Origin: Bacteroidales bacterium
GTDB lineage: Bacteria > Bacteroidota > Bacteroidia > Bacteroidales > FEN-979
Assembly: GCA_023231005.1 (NCBI GenBank)
Contig: JALNWG010000003.1
Location: 1 to 64,000 of the forward strand
DNA length: 64,000 bases
Reading direction: 5' to 3'
Part shown: piece after piece, positions 56,466 through 64,000 of the stretch
Numbering within the stretch: the stretch's first letter is position 1
Layout: every line of letters begins with the position of its first letter
The notes under the pieces: generated by a model
Told to the model about the DNA's origin: nothing
What the model saw: the letters and a program-made list of their open reading frames with translations, nothing else
Databases searched by the model: none
Position numbers and translations under genes: made by a program

Positions 56466-57842
56466 ATGAATTATATAAATCAAAAGTTTCTGGATGATGC
56501 GGAAATAAAATCCTTTGATTCAGAACATCGCAAAAGATTGAATTATAATATCGGCAAATATGATGAACAAGTTGCCCGCGGAAAAGAACAATTTGCAAAC
56601 TTAGAATTGGCCAAACGTAGGGCAGCTAATATCAAGCATAAAACCATTAATAACCTTGACAAATATCTGGTCGAGTTTGAGAATAATTTTAGTAAACAAG
56701 GCGGTAAAGTAATATGGGCTCCCAATGAAAAAGAAGCCCAACGCGAAATCCTTCATATTATAAAGAAAGCAAAAGCCCAGGTTATTGTCAAACAAAAAAC
56801 CATGGTCTCTGAAGAACTCGAGCTCAATGAGTTATTCGAAAAAAACAAACGGGAAGTATTTGAAACAGATCTGGGTGAATTTATTGTTCAGTTAGCTGGT
56901 GAGAAACCCTATCATATTCTTACGCCAGCTATGCATAAATCGAAAGAAGATGTGGCAGACCTGTTTCACCAGAAGTTCAATATGGCTCCCGATAGCAAGC
57001 CGGAGCAAATAGCCCACTTCGTCAGAGAGAAACTTCGCAATGAATTTATTCGTGCAGATGTGGGCATTACTGGAGGAAATTTTTTAATTGCAGATGTAGG
57101 CGCAGTGGCACTTACTGAAAATGAGGGGAACGGCTTACTCAGTATGGCATTCCCAAAAATTCATATCGTCATCGTTGGGATTGAAAAATTGATTCCATCT
57201 CTCGAAGATCTTGATCTTTTTCTTCCCTTACTTGCACAGCATGGAACAGGACAAAAAATTACTGTTTACAATAACCTGGTATTTGGTCCACGAACTGAAT
57301 TTGAACCGGACGGCCCGGAAGAAATGTATGTGGTGCTCATTGATAACCGACGTACAGAACTACTGAGGTTTAAAGAACAACGCCGTGCCTTGTCTTGTAT
57401 TCGTTGTGGTGCCTGTTTGAATGGATGCCCGATCTACAGGAGCGTCGGCGGCTATACTTATAATGCAACCTATTCAGGACCCATTGGATCTGTTATTTCT
57501 CCCCACTATCTTGGCATGAAGGAATATAACCACCTCAGTTTTGCTTGCTCTCTTTGCGGTAAATGTACAGAAGTATGTCCGGTTAAAATACCACTTCACG
57601 AACTGTTACTCCATAACCGGCATGAAGCCGTCACAAAAAAATATGTTTCCTATTCCTGGAGGGTCATCGTTTCAATATGGAAAATTGTCATGCTGCATCG
57701 TTGGATCATCGACCGTCCTAAAGCAAGATTAAAAAACAAAATGATCAAACAGTTTGGAACCAAAATGTGGGGTTCACGAAGAATCTTGCCAAAAATAGCT
57801 CCGAAAAGCTTTAAAGAAAAGTGGAAAGAAAGAATCCCTTAG
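56466..57842 (+). CDS. lutB: LutB-type iron-sulfur protein of lactate utilisation
   Basis: 458 residues from the ATG at 56466. The first 300 residues carry the LUD domain (TDLGEFIVQLAGEKPYHI, VGITGGNFLIADVGAVALTE). Two 4Fe-4S motifs follow: Cys311, 314, 317, 321 and Cys361, 364, 367, 371 (CIRCGACLNGC, CSLCGKCTEVC). LutB acts with LutA and LutC to oxidise L-lactate to pyruvate; neither partner is in the window. The end is basic and hydrophobic (WRVIVSIWKIV). Its stop overlaps by 4 bases the stop of the convergent membrane protein gene. Confidence 0.92.
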   Translation: MNYINQKFLDDAEIKSFDSEHRKRLNYNIGKYDEQVARGKEQFANLELAKRRAANIKHKTINNLDKYLVEFENNFSKQGGKVIWAPNEKEAQREILHIIKKAKAQVIVKQKTMVSEELELNELFEKNKREVFETDLGEFIVQLAGEKPYHILTPAMHKSKEDVADLFHQKFNMAPDSKPEQIAHFVREKLRNEFIRADVGITGGNFLIADVGAVALTENEGNGLLSMAFPKIHIVIVGIEKLIPSLEDLDLFLPLLAQHGTGQKITVYNNLVFGPRTEFEPDGPEEMYVVLIDNRRTELLRFKEQRRALSCIRCGACLNGCPIYRSVGGYTYNATYSGPIGSVISPHYLGMKEYNHLSFACSLCGKCTEVCPVKIPLHELLLHNRHEAVTKKYVSYSWRVIVSIWKIVMLHRWIIDRPKARLKNKMIKQFGTKMWGSRRILPKIAPKSFKEKWKERIP

Positions 57843-58273
57843 GCCAAAGGATGTGTTTTCATTGAAGAATGACGGCTGAATAACAGATCAACTAAATACA
57901 ATAACATCGCGGAAGCACCAATTAATAAGCCAAAAGAAATATATCTGGAAGAAAATGCGTTTTTCAACCCTGTAAATGTCGTTGTCATATAGGGAAGAAA
58001 ATATTGAGTAAAACTGGTTTTCCCGGGAATCCAGTTAAGGAAAGGGAAGTCTGAAGTTATAAAAACAAAGACAACTAAAGCTGCAATTATAAAATATACA
58101 ACCATACTTTTGATGTAATGATAATAAGGCTTTGATGCCGGTACCGGCTCGGGTGACAAACGTACCTTCTCCATCACACAATCAATAAAATCTTCCGAAG
58201 GTTGTTCCATCGGCCTATTTTTGATCATGTTAGCAACCCAATCCCTGTTAAATAAATCATCCTTTTCCATCAT
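57839..58273 (-). CDS. Putative membrane anti-sigma partner
   Basis: 144 residues. The cytoplasmic N-terminus (DWVANMIKNRPMEQPSEDFIDCVMEKV) is followed by two membrane segments (about 48-72 and 108-130) and a short basic end. It starts 25 bases after the ECF sigma factor gene, the usual place for an anti-sigma factor that holds its sigma factor at the membrane. No ZAS zinc motif is seen, so the role is inferred from context and layout only. It could be another membrane protein of unknown function. Confidence 0.65.
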   Translation of the reverse strand: MMEKDDLFNRDWVANMIKNRPMEQPSEDFIDCVMEKVRLSPEPVPASKPYYHYIKSMVVYFIIAALVVFVFITSDFPFLNWIPGKTSFTQYFLPYMTTTFTGLKNAFSSRYISFGLLIGASAMLLYLVDLLFSRHSSMKTHPLA

Positions 58274-58298
58274 TCTGCAAAATTAAAAATTATTTTAC

Positions 58299-58865
58299 CT
58301 AATTGACCTGTTGCCTAATCATCATAGTAAGATCATCATATAATTTTTTACGGATACGGTGTAATCTTACTTTAACATTCGACATCGAAAGACCGGTTAT
58401 TTTGCTGATCTCCTCGATCGAATTATCCCCTTTATAAAACAGAGTAAGTAATAAATTTTCATCTCCTGTGAGTTTTTCCATCGCCCGTTCAACCATCGCT
58501 TTTTGTTCCTCCGGATCAATTTCATCGGTTATTAGGGAAACCTGATCTTCTGTGTAATTTTGAATAACATAATTATCCATTGGTACAAATTCGAGTTTCT
58601 TTTTTCTGGTTTTTGAAATTGCTGCATTATACACAATTCGATATAACCAAGTCGAAAATTTTGACTTCCGCTCAAAGGTTTTTAACGATTGGTAAACTTT
58701 AACAAAGCAATCCTGAGCAACCTCTTCTGCATCTTCCCGATTGTTTAATATTTTTAATGCGATCGAAAAAACCAGATTTTTATGTTTTGCCACCAACGAA
58801 GCATACGAAGAAACATCTCCTTGTAATACACGATCGATGTAATAATTGTCTTCTTGATACTTCAT
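58299..58865 (-). CDS. ECF-type RNA polymerase sigma factor
   Basis: 188 residues. Region 2 spans about 20-90 (NLVFSIALKILNNREDAEEVAQDCFVKVYQSL ... KFSTWLYRIVYN) and region 4 about 130-182 (SIEEISKITGLSMSNVKVRLHRIRKKL), joined by a short linker without region 3, the ECF layout. It would direct transcription of a small regulon in response to a signal passed by its partner. A TAnnTTTG box lies 48 bases upstream on its strand. It is divergent from a T9SS cargo gene. Confidence 0.94.
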   Translation of the reverse strand: MKYQEDNYYIDRVLQGDVSSYASLVAKHKNLVFSIALKILNNREDAEEVAQDCFVKVYQSLKTFERKSKFSTWLYRIVYNAAISKTRKKKLEFVPMDNYVIQNYTEDQVSLITDEIDPEEQKAMVERAMEKLTGDENLLLTLFYKGDNSIEEISKITGLSMSNVKVRLHRIRKKLYDDLTMMIRQQVN

Positions 58866-58912
58866 CGGGATATTTAGACGGAATATCTTTTATGGGGTTA
58901 CACCATCCAAAG

Positions 58913-58920
58913 CAAATTTA
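58913..58920 (-). promoter_or_regulatory. -7 promoter box of the ECF sigma gene
   Basis: Perfect TAaaTTTG on the minus strand, giving a leader of about 43 bases. No good -33 element at the usual distance. Confidence 0.5.
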
Positions 58921-58974
58921 TCATCAATTTTCGGGAAAACAGACTATTAATTACTTATTATTCGACTTTTTTTG

Positions 58975-58982
58975 TACGTTTG
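58975..58982 (+). promoter_or_regulatory. -7 promoter box of the 59019 surface protein
   Basis: Perfect TAcgTTTG 36 bases before the ATG, 54 bases from the divergent sigma-gene box. The shared gap could let both genes be controlled together. Confidence 0.5.
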
Positions 58983-59018
58983 TCTTAGAAAACAAACCCT
59001 ACAATAAGAAATATCCCC

Positions 59019-60521
59019 ATGAAGAAAATTTTTTTATATATCGGTTTGTTGCTCACAATCCTCTTCACAAATCAACCGATTATTCTCGCACGAAGCATCA
59101 CTCCTATTCCTTGTACCAAAAATCTCACATTTGAATACCCGGATGGAAATACAATTACATCATTTCCAATTTTAAAACAAGTAAATTTAGCGGTTAATGT
59201 GCTCCGGGATTCCAGCTTTATAGCCAATGCAACTGCTACTCCTGATACTATTTGCCAGGGTCAAACTTCACAATTGGATGTCTCCGTTATCGGGGGAAAT
59301 CCTCCGTTTACTTATGCGTGGGCACCCATCACAGCCTTATCCGACCCAACCATTGCGAATCCTTTAGCCACTCCGGATATTACGACCACCTATTCTGTAT
59401 TGGTAACCGATGCCTCCTCCTTAACAGCTACCAGTAATGTCATTGTGAATGTAACGGGGCCTTTAACACCTGGTCCCATTACCGGGCTTCAACAGATTTG
59501 CAAGGGAGCAATCGTTCCTTATTTCATTGACGAAATTCCTGGTGCAACTTCTTATTCCTGGACTCCGCCTAATCCCAATGGAGGAGATGTTGTGTTAACC
59601 GGGCAAAATACTGCCAGTGTTACTATTTGGTTCAAATCTGGTATTTCCGGTAATATTTCTGTAGTTGTGACTAATTGCGGATTTGGTCCGTCTTCAGTTC
59701 TTCCTGTAACGGTTAATAAGCCCCCTATCCCTCTAAATCGCATTATTGGTCCAAACAAACTGTGTAAAGAGGACAAAACTATGTTCTGGACCTCCATAAC
59801 CGATAACCCCGCAACATATTCTTGGTTTATTATCCCCCCGCAAGCTGGTACGATCACTAGTGGCAACGGCACCGACACCATCTCGGTAACATGGGGTCAT
59901 ATTCCCGGAATTGTTGGTACATACGCTTATAACGAATGTGGTGAAAGTGATTCTGTTTTTAAAGAGGTAAATATGATGGAAATTCCCGAACCGGCAGATA
60001 CGATTTCTGGCATGGACACTGTTTGCCTGGGACAAGCGAATTACCAATACACCGTTCCTGTTATTACCGGGGCTACTACCTATTTCTGGGTGGTTCCTAT
60101 TGGAGCAGCCATCAGCTCGGGCCTCGGCACCAATCAGATAGCAGTAACATTTTCCACTACTGCTCAATCCGGCAATTTGTCTGTTAAAGGAATGAATGAT
60201 TGTGGTGAAGGAATTAAATTTGAAAAAACCATCTGGGTGAATAATTGTTCCGGAATTGGTGAAAACAATCTGAATGCCTCCGTTCTGCTTTATCCAAACC
60301 CGGTATCCAATGAATTAACCCTTCGTATTAACGGAAATGAAAATGAACTTTTCCTCTCCATTACGGATATAACAGGAGTTGTTAAATACGAGGAAAAACT
60401 GATGAATATCCCCTCAAATTATATTAAAAAATTATCTTTTTCAAACTATCCTAAAGGAATATACTTCTTAAAATTAGCAAACAATAATCGTGTTTATAAT
60501 ACCAAGGTCATTGTTCAGTGA
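59019..60521 (+). CDS. Secreted Ig/PKD-like protein with T9SS type A tail
   Basis: 500 residues. Signal peptide at about 1-24 (FLYIGLLLTILFTNQPIILA). One Ig-like module (about 68-145, DTICQGQTSQLDVSV ... TYSVLVTD) is followed by three PKD-like modules with the pattern Y-W-(P/V)P and CG, then a Por-secretion-tail from about 428 (VLLYPNPVSNELTL ... YPKGIYFLKL), which directs export through the type IX system. No enzyme motif. It is divergent from an ECF sigma gene and 86 bases upstream of a DUF6249 membrane gene. It is probably a surface structural or binding protein. Confidence 0.88.
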   Translation: MKKIFLYIGLLLTILFTNQPIILARSITPIPCTKNLTFEYPDGNTITSFPILKQVNLAVNVLRDSSFIANATATPDTICQGQTSQLDVSVIGGNPPFTYAWAPITALSDPTIANPLATPDITTTYSVLVTDASSLTATSNVIVNVTGPLTPGPITGLQQICKGAIVPYFIDEIPGATSYSWTPPNPNGGDVVLTGQNTASVTIWFKSGISGNISVVVTNCGFGPSSVLPVTVNKPPIPLNRIIGPNKLCKEDKTMFWTSITDNPATYSWFIIPPQAGTITSGNGTDTISVTWGHIPGIVGTYAYNECGESDSVFKEVNMMEIPEPADTISGMDTVCLGQANYQYTVPVITGATTYFWVVPIGAAISSGLGTNQIAVTFSTTAQSGNLSVKGMNDCGEGIKFEKTIWVNNCSGIGENNLNASVLLYPNPVSNELTLRINGNENELFLSITDITGVVKYEEKLMNIPSNYIKKLSFSNYPKGIYFLKLANNNRVYNTKVIVQ

Positions 60522-60606
60522 GATTATCTGGAATATTTTGTAACCTATTAACAGCCACTGCGTCAAAAGGATCGAAAACGGAACAATAAACTAAAATTAA
60601 ACGGAA

Positions 60607-60942
60607 ATGAATAATGAATTTTTAATCCCGATCTCGTTCTTTGCCCTGGTATATGGAATTGTATACCTCTTTGTACGACGTAAAGAGCGCCTTGCTTTGA
60701 TTCAGCAAGGGATTGACGCTTCCATCTTCGAATCCCATAAAAATCAGCCATCTTCTTTGAAATGGGGATTACTCTTAGTGGGAATTGGAATAGGAATCAT
60801 ACTTGGAAAAATTCTGGCTGTTTACACAACCTTGGATGAAGAACCCGCATTCTTCTCCATGATCTGTCTGTTTGGTGGTCTCGGGCTCATTTTCTATCAC
60901 ATTCTCGCAAAAAAGTACGAAGAACCCCCTCACAAAAATTAA
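60607..60942 (+). CDS. DUF6249 family membrane protein
   Basis: 111 residues. Three hydrophobic segments: about 5-22, 50-69 and 78-98. The cytoplasmic loop between the first two carries RRKERLALIQQG, a motif I associate with DUF6249, often found beside ECF sigma genes in this phylum (recalled, not shown here). The sequence is followed by a strong terminator. Function unknown. Confidence 0.8.
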   Translation: MNNEFLIPISFFALVYGIVYLFVRRKERLALIQQGIDASIFESHKNQPSSLKWGLLLVGIGIGIILGKILAVYTTLDEEPAFFSMICLFGGLGLIFYHILAKKYEEPPHKN

Positions 60943-60966
60943 TAATCCACTTACCCTGCTCATCAA

Positions 60967-61011
60967 AACGCTCCTGAATCACGTGTCGAGATCTCAGGGG
61001 CGTTATTTTTT
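60967..61011. terminator. Bidirectional terminator between DUF6249 gene and thpR
   Basis: AACGCTCCTGA (60967-60977) pairs with TCAGGGGCGTT (60994-61004), one G-U pair, with a T tract after the stem on the plus strand and TTTT on the minus strand. It overlaps the last codon of thpR. Confidence 0.85.
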
Positions 61012-61563
61012 AAAGGGGAATGATTGAACTACGGAATATTGAGGACCTTCGCGACGCAAGATGCTTTCAAATAATATTATTTCTCTGATTTTTTCTGGAG
61101 TAAAAGGAACTGTTCTATACCGGGTTAGTGTTTGCTTAAAAAAGTGTTTATCCTTTAAAACTTTTATTCTTCCAAGGGTCAGATGTGGGACAAGATTTTG
61201 CCGATCTGCTTCAAATCCGGCCAATGCCAGATCCTCCTTTAATTGTTTCATCAATTCCAACATTGTTTCATGGGGTTCTAATCCGCAATGGATTACCCGT
61301 GGAGCATAAGTGCTTCCAAATAAGCCCAAATCCGTTAAACAAAGTTCGAAAGAGCCCATCTCTCCGGCACACTTTTCTAACGTTTTTTGGATTAAGGGAA
61401 GATATTTCTCTTCCGTTTCCCCGAAAAATTTTAAGGTGAGATGAAGATTATTTTCCTCAACCCACTTTATTGATTCAAATTCAAGAACACTCCTTAGCTC
61501 CCGATAAAAGCTAAGGAATTCACGACTTGGATGAATTTTTATAGCAGCGAAAAGTCTTTTCAT
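61003..61563 (-). CDS. thpR: RNA 2',3'-cyclic phosphodiesterase
   Basis: 186 residues of the 2H phosphoesterase superfamily. Two H-x-T-L motifs, His41 (HLTLKFFGE) and His127 (HLTLGRIK), form the active site that opens 2',3'-cyclic phosphates to 2'-phosphates, and in the reverse sense can ligate tRNA half molecules in vitro. It is divergent from tRNA-Ala, 31 bases apart. Confidence 0.92.
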   Translation of the reverse strand: MKRLFAAIKIHPSREFLSFYRELRSVLEFESIKWVEENNLHLTLKFFGETEEKYLPLIQKTLEKCAGEMGSFELCLTDLGLFGSTYAPRVIHCGLEPHETMLELMKQLKEDLALAGFEADRQNLVPHLTLGRIKVLKDKHFFKQTLTRYRTVPFTPEKIREIILFESILRREGPQYSVVQSFPFKK

Positions 61564-61576
61564 CTCAAAAAGTTGT

Positions 61577-61584
61577 TACTTTTG
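61577..61584 (+). promoter_or_regulatory. -7 promoter box of tRNA-Ala
   Basis: Perfect TActTTTG ending 10 bases before the tRNA; the expected transcript starts within a few bases of it. Confidence 0.6.
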
Positions 61585-61594
61585 CAATCACTTT

Positions 61595-61668
61595 GGGGAA
61601 TTAGCTCAGTTGGCTAGAGCGTTAGACTGGCAGTCTAAAGGCCAGGGGTTCGACTCCCCTATTCTCCA
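61595..61668 (+). tRNA. tRNA-Ala (anticodon GGC)
   Basis: 74-base cloverleaf without an encoded CCA. Acceptor GGGGAAT/ATTCTCC includes the G3-U70 wobble pair that identifies alanine tRNAs, discriminator A. Anticodon stem TTAGA/TCTAA frames loop CTGGCAG, anticodon GGC. T arm AGGGG/CCCCT with loop TTCGACT. A hairpin terminator follows. Confidence 0.97.
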
Positions 61669-61683
61669 CAGTCAAAAGTAATA

Positions 61684-61719
61684 AAAACCCTGTATCTTCC
61701 ATAAATACAGGGTTTTTTA
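61684..61719. terminator. Bidirectional terminator after tRNA-Ala and the CYTH gene
   Basis: AAAACCCTGTAT (61684-61695) pairs perfectly with ATACAGGGTTTT (61705-61716) and is followed by more T on the plus strand and by TTTTTATT on the minus strand. Confidence 0.9.
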
Positions 61720-61734
61720 TATTCGTTCCCGATT

Positions 61735-62211
61735 TTATTTTTTCCAGGTTGAATAAGGGTGTTTTGAAAGGTAACTGTTATAATATCTTGGATCCTGTGT
61801 TACTTCTTGCCCCAACCAGGCAGGATGATCAAATTCATCATCTGGGCTCATCAGTTCAATTTCTGCTAAAACAAGTCCGGCATTCAATCCGATAAATTCA
61901 TCTATCTCAAACACAAATGCGCCAATAGGAATCCGGAACCGAACTTTTTCTACAATCTGGTCAGTAAATTTGAATATCATTTCATTGGCCTCTGCCGCTG
62001 GAATGATGTACTCAAATTCCGGTCTTGAAAAATTGGTAGATTTTCCCTTGATGGTAAGATATCCTGTATCCGCTGCAACACGTATGCGTATTACTTTCCG
62101 GGAATCAATACATAAATAACCCTGAATATATCGGATTCCTTCTGGTTTTATTAACGATGACCATTCTTTTGCCTCTACCAGAAATTTACGCTCAATTTCA
62201 AGGTTTTTCAT
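61735..62211 (-). CDS. CYTH domain phosphohydrolase
   Basis: 158 residues from the ATG at 62211, which places the CYTH signature E5-x-E7-x-K9 (LEIERKFLV) at the start, as usual. CYTH proteins form a tunnel that binds triphosphates with Mg ions; bacterial members are mostly inorganic triphosphatases, sometimes thiamine triphosphatases or adenylate cyclases. The substrate cannot be told here. The 40-base gap downstream of the PG0541-type gene allows co-transcription with it. Confidence 0.88.
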   Translation of the reverse strand: MKNLEIERKFLVEAKEWSSLIKPEGIRYIQGYLCIDSRKVIRIRVAADTGYLTIKGKSTNFSRPEFEYIIPAAEANEMIFKFTDQIVEKVRFRIPIGAFVFEIDEFIGLNAGLVLAEIELMSPDDEFDHPAWLGQEVTQDPRYYNSYLSKHPYSTWKK

Positions 62212-62251
62212 AAAAACGTACTTTTCCCGAAAAAACAAAGTTTAACATCGA

Positions 62252-62557
62252 CTAATCATAAAAATAGTCTTCCAGTTTCCAGGTGCATACAGTGATCAAT
62301 TCGTCATCGTTGATTACCTGCTTGTTGTATTCCTTGATGGTTTGAAGCAGCTGGACTACTTTTTCTTCTTCATTAACTTGCATCAACACCGAAGAATTGA
62401 ACCCTGGCCATATAGGCGTATTAAATCGGGATTGTCCCTTTTTATTCTTGGCAATAACTTGATCAAGGATCTGATAATCCCGGATTTTATTTTTCTCAAG
62501 CAATTCAGTAAGCTGTTCAACAACACTGACATTGCAAGTACAATAAATCATTTTCAT
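62252..62557 (-). CDS. PG0541-type transporter-associated protein
   Basis: 101 residues. It matches a small Bacteroidota family found directly downstream of RND pump genes and called PG0541-like, with a PII-like feel (CNVSVVEQLTELLEKN ... WPGFNSSVLMQVNEEEK). The start has several Cys (MIYCTCN). It lies 35 bases after the RND gene stop and is presumably co-transcribed and linked to pump control; the mechanism is not established. Confidence 0.82.
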   Translation of the reverse strand: MKMIYCTCNVSVVEQLTELLEKNKIRDYQILDQVIAKNKKGQSRFNTPIWPGFNSSVLMQVNEEEKVVQLLQTIKEYNKQVINDDELITVCTWKLEDYFYD

Positions 62558-62592
62558 AATCTAAAATTTTAAGAAAGACACAGGAATGAGAT

Positions 62593-64000
62593 TTAAATAA
62601 CAGGTTCTTTTTTTAGCGCTTTCTTATTAAATGAGACATATAATGTTGGAATTAAAAACATGGTGAAAAACTTAGAGACGAGCAGCCCTCCAATACACGT
62701 CACACCAAACGGCGACCAGATCTCAGAACCCATTCCCGAACTGGCTGCCAAGGGAATCATACCAAGAATTGCAGTAAGTGAAGTCATTAAAACCGGTCGC
62801 AACCTTAATCTCCCGGATTCTGCTGCAGCGTCCAGCAACCCATGTCCACGCTTTCGCATCATATTGGTATAATCCACCAAGATAATACCATTATTAACAT
62901 CAATACCGATCAACATGATCATGGCGACGAAAGTAACCACACTCAAACTGATCCCTGTTAATAGAAAAGCCCAGATCACTCCGATAATTGAAAGTGGTAT
63001 TGTAAACAGAATGATGAAAGGATCTTTGAAAGACTCAAATTGGGAAGCCATAATCATATACACCAGGAACACTCCAACAATAAACATAATAATAAGACTT
63101 GAAAAAGATTCCTTTTGTTCAGTAACCTGTCCCCCTAAGCTGACATCAACAGATTTGGATAATTGCATCTTATTCAATTGCTGATTGACCTCTTTGGTTG
63201 CATCCCCCAGGGAAACCCCCTTAAGATCCGACATCAGGGTGACTACTCGCTGCTGTGATTCCCTTGCAATTTCAAGTGGCCCTACTCCCCTGTTAATTGT
63301 TGCCACCGCCGAAATAGGTATCTGTTGGCCAGTAAGGGTGCTGAGCATAATTGAATTGAGTCTTTCAATATTATTACGAGTAGTTGAATCATATCGTACA
63401 ATTATTTTGTATTCATCTCCCTCTTGTTTAAAATTTCCGGCCTCTGCACCATAAATGCTCTGACGAACTTGCAACGCGATCATGGCTGAATTCAATCCCA
63501 TGTTGGCTGCTTTTTGCTGGTCAATATCAATTTGGATCTCCATTTTTCCATTATCTACGGTGGTTTCAATATTGGTTAAATGAGGATTCTGCTTCAGAAC
63601 AGTTTTTATCGAATCTGCGGCCGCATTCAGTTCTTTGAGATCATTACCCATCAGGTTAATCTGAATGGGACGGATATTACCCAATAAAGCAGTAGACAAG
63701 AAACTACCTCCACTGACATTGCATTTTTCAATTTCGGGTATCTTTTCGAGTCGTTTTCTTAATTTATTGGCAATATCTTTAGATGATCGTTTCCGTTTTT
63801 CTGGAGGAACGATCTTAGCCATAATAGTGGAAATGTTCTTACCTTCCTTGAACCCGATTGAAGTTAATAACCCATCTTCAGTTTGGCCAACGATGGTAAA
63901 AAAAGATGTTAATTCAGGTACCTCTTCCTTTAATATACCCTCAACCTGCTTTGCAACACGCTCCGTTTCCTGGGCATTGGTTCCAACCTCGGTTTGAAAT
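62593..64000 (-). CDS. RND efflux transporter, inner-membrane subunit (5' partial)
   Basis: The C-terminal 468 residues are visible; the frame stays open to the window edge, so an ATG at 63822 is internal. The visible part begins in a periplasmic pore domain (TERVAKQVEGILKEEV) and continues to the last membrane half with a hydrophobic hairpin (IMFIVGVFLVYMIMASQ), GIDVNNGIILVDYTN and RLRLRPVLMTSLTAILGMIPLA, the hallmark of the AcrB/HAE1 family. Such pumps use the proton gradient to export drugs, lipids or other amphiphiles with a fusion protein and an outer-membrane channel, which should lie beyond the window. A PG0541-type gene follows. Confidence 0.92.
   Translation of the reverse strand, partial: FQTEVGTNAQETERVAKQVEGILKEEVPELTSFFTIVGQTEDGLLTSIGFKEGKNISTIMAKIVPPEKRKRSSKDIANKLRKRLEKIPEIEKCNVSGGSFLSTALLGNIRPIQINLMGNDLKELNAAADSIKTVLKQNPHLTNIETTVDNGKMEIQIDIDQQKAANMGLNSAMIALQVRQSIYGAEAGNFKQEGDEYKIIVRYDSTTRNNIERLNSIMLSTLTGQQIPISAVATINRGVGPLEIARESQQRVVTLMSDLKGVSLGDATKEVNQQLNKMQLSKSVDVSLGGQVTEQKESFSSLIIMFIVGVFLVYMIMASQFESFKDPFIILFTIPLSIIGVIWAFLLTGISLSVVTFVAMIMLIGIDVNNGIILVDYTNMMRKRGHGLLDAAAESGRLRLRPVLMTSLTAILGMIPLAASSGMGSEIWSPFGVTCIGGLLVSKFFTMFLIPTLYVSFNKKALKKEPVI

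Overview
The window looks like the chromosome of a member of the Bacteroidota, probably a Bacteroidia-like lineage; the species cannot be told from the sequence. The reasons are type IX secretion system (T9SS) cargo proteins with both known kinds of C-terminal tail, a PorP/SprF-family outer-membrane protein, Bacteroidota-restricted small families (DUF3098, DUF6249, the PG0541-type transporter-associated protein), and repeated TAnnTTTG -7 promoter boxes a few bases upstream of genes and tRNAs. Most genes are ordinary housekeeping genes. I see no phage, insertion sequence, CRISPR array or rRNA.

Layout. 1-12.7 kb: the 3' part of a giant repeat adhesin (T9SS type B tail) followed 16 bases later by its probable PorP/SprF partner. 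12.9-20 kb: an outer-membrane beta-barrel candidate, two more surface proteins with type A (Por-secretion) tails, a tRNA-Val(CAC), and a 78-residue exported membrane peptide. 20-28.4 kb, minus strand: a REC protein with a degenerate HisKA domain overlapping a lone REC gene, a short gene remnant, then a tight operon AsmA-like / ftsX / DUF3098 / uppP / truB / tadA. 28.5-39.3 kb, plus strand: leuS, a 2054-residue alpha-2-macroglobulin-like protein, aspS. 39.3-47.7 kb: a small lipoprotein (minus), then U32 peptidase-family protein, PHP phosphatase, SWIM-SNF2 helicase and dnaG (plus).

47.7-55.5 kb is a six-gene minus-strand operon with gaps of 0-11 bases: nadA, a MORN-like repeat protein, an RluB-type pseudouridine synthase, a REC-PAS regulator and two DUF3857/transglutaminase-like proteins, the last of which has lost the catalytic triad. 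55.5-56.0 kb is a very AT-rich divergent intergenic region with six TGTTCA/TGAACA words. 56-64 kb: rpiB and lutB (plus), an ECF sigma factor with a likely membrane anti-sigma partner (minus) divergent from another T9SS cargo gene, a DUF6249 membrane protein, thpR, tRNA-Ala(GGC), a CYTH phosphohydrolase, a PG0541-type protein and the 3' part of an RND efflux pump gene that runs off the window.

How they fit together: the surface and secretion genes (giant adhesin, SprF-like protein, type A cargos) suggest a cell with a T9SS-decorated surface; the core T9SS machinery is not in this window. The ftsX-to-tadA operon couples envelope synthesis (undecaprenyl phosphate recycling, cell division) with tRNA modification. 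The most unusual signals are the kinase-less REC/HisKA-like plus REC pair and its REC-PAS paralogue, the thioester-less macroglobulin, the active/dead transglutaminase pair, a 7-bp tandem repeat inside the PHP gene, and the repeat-rich region upstream of nadA/rpiB.
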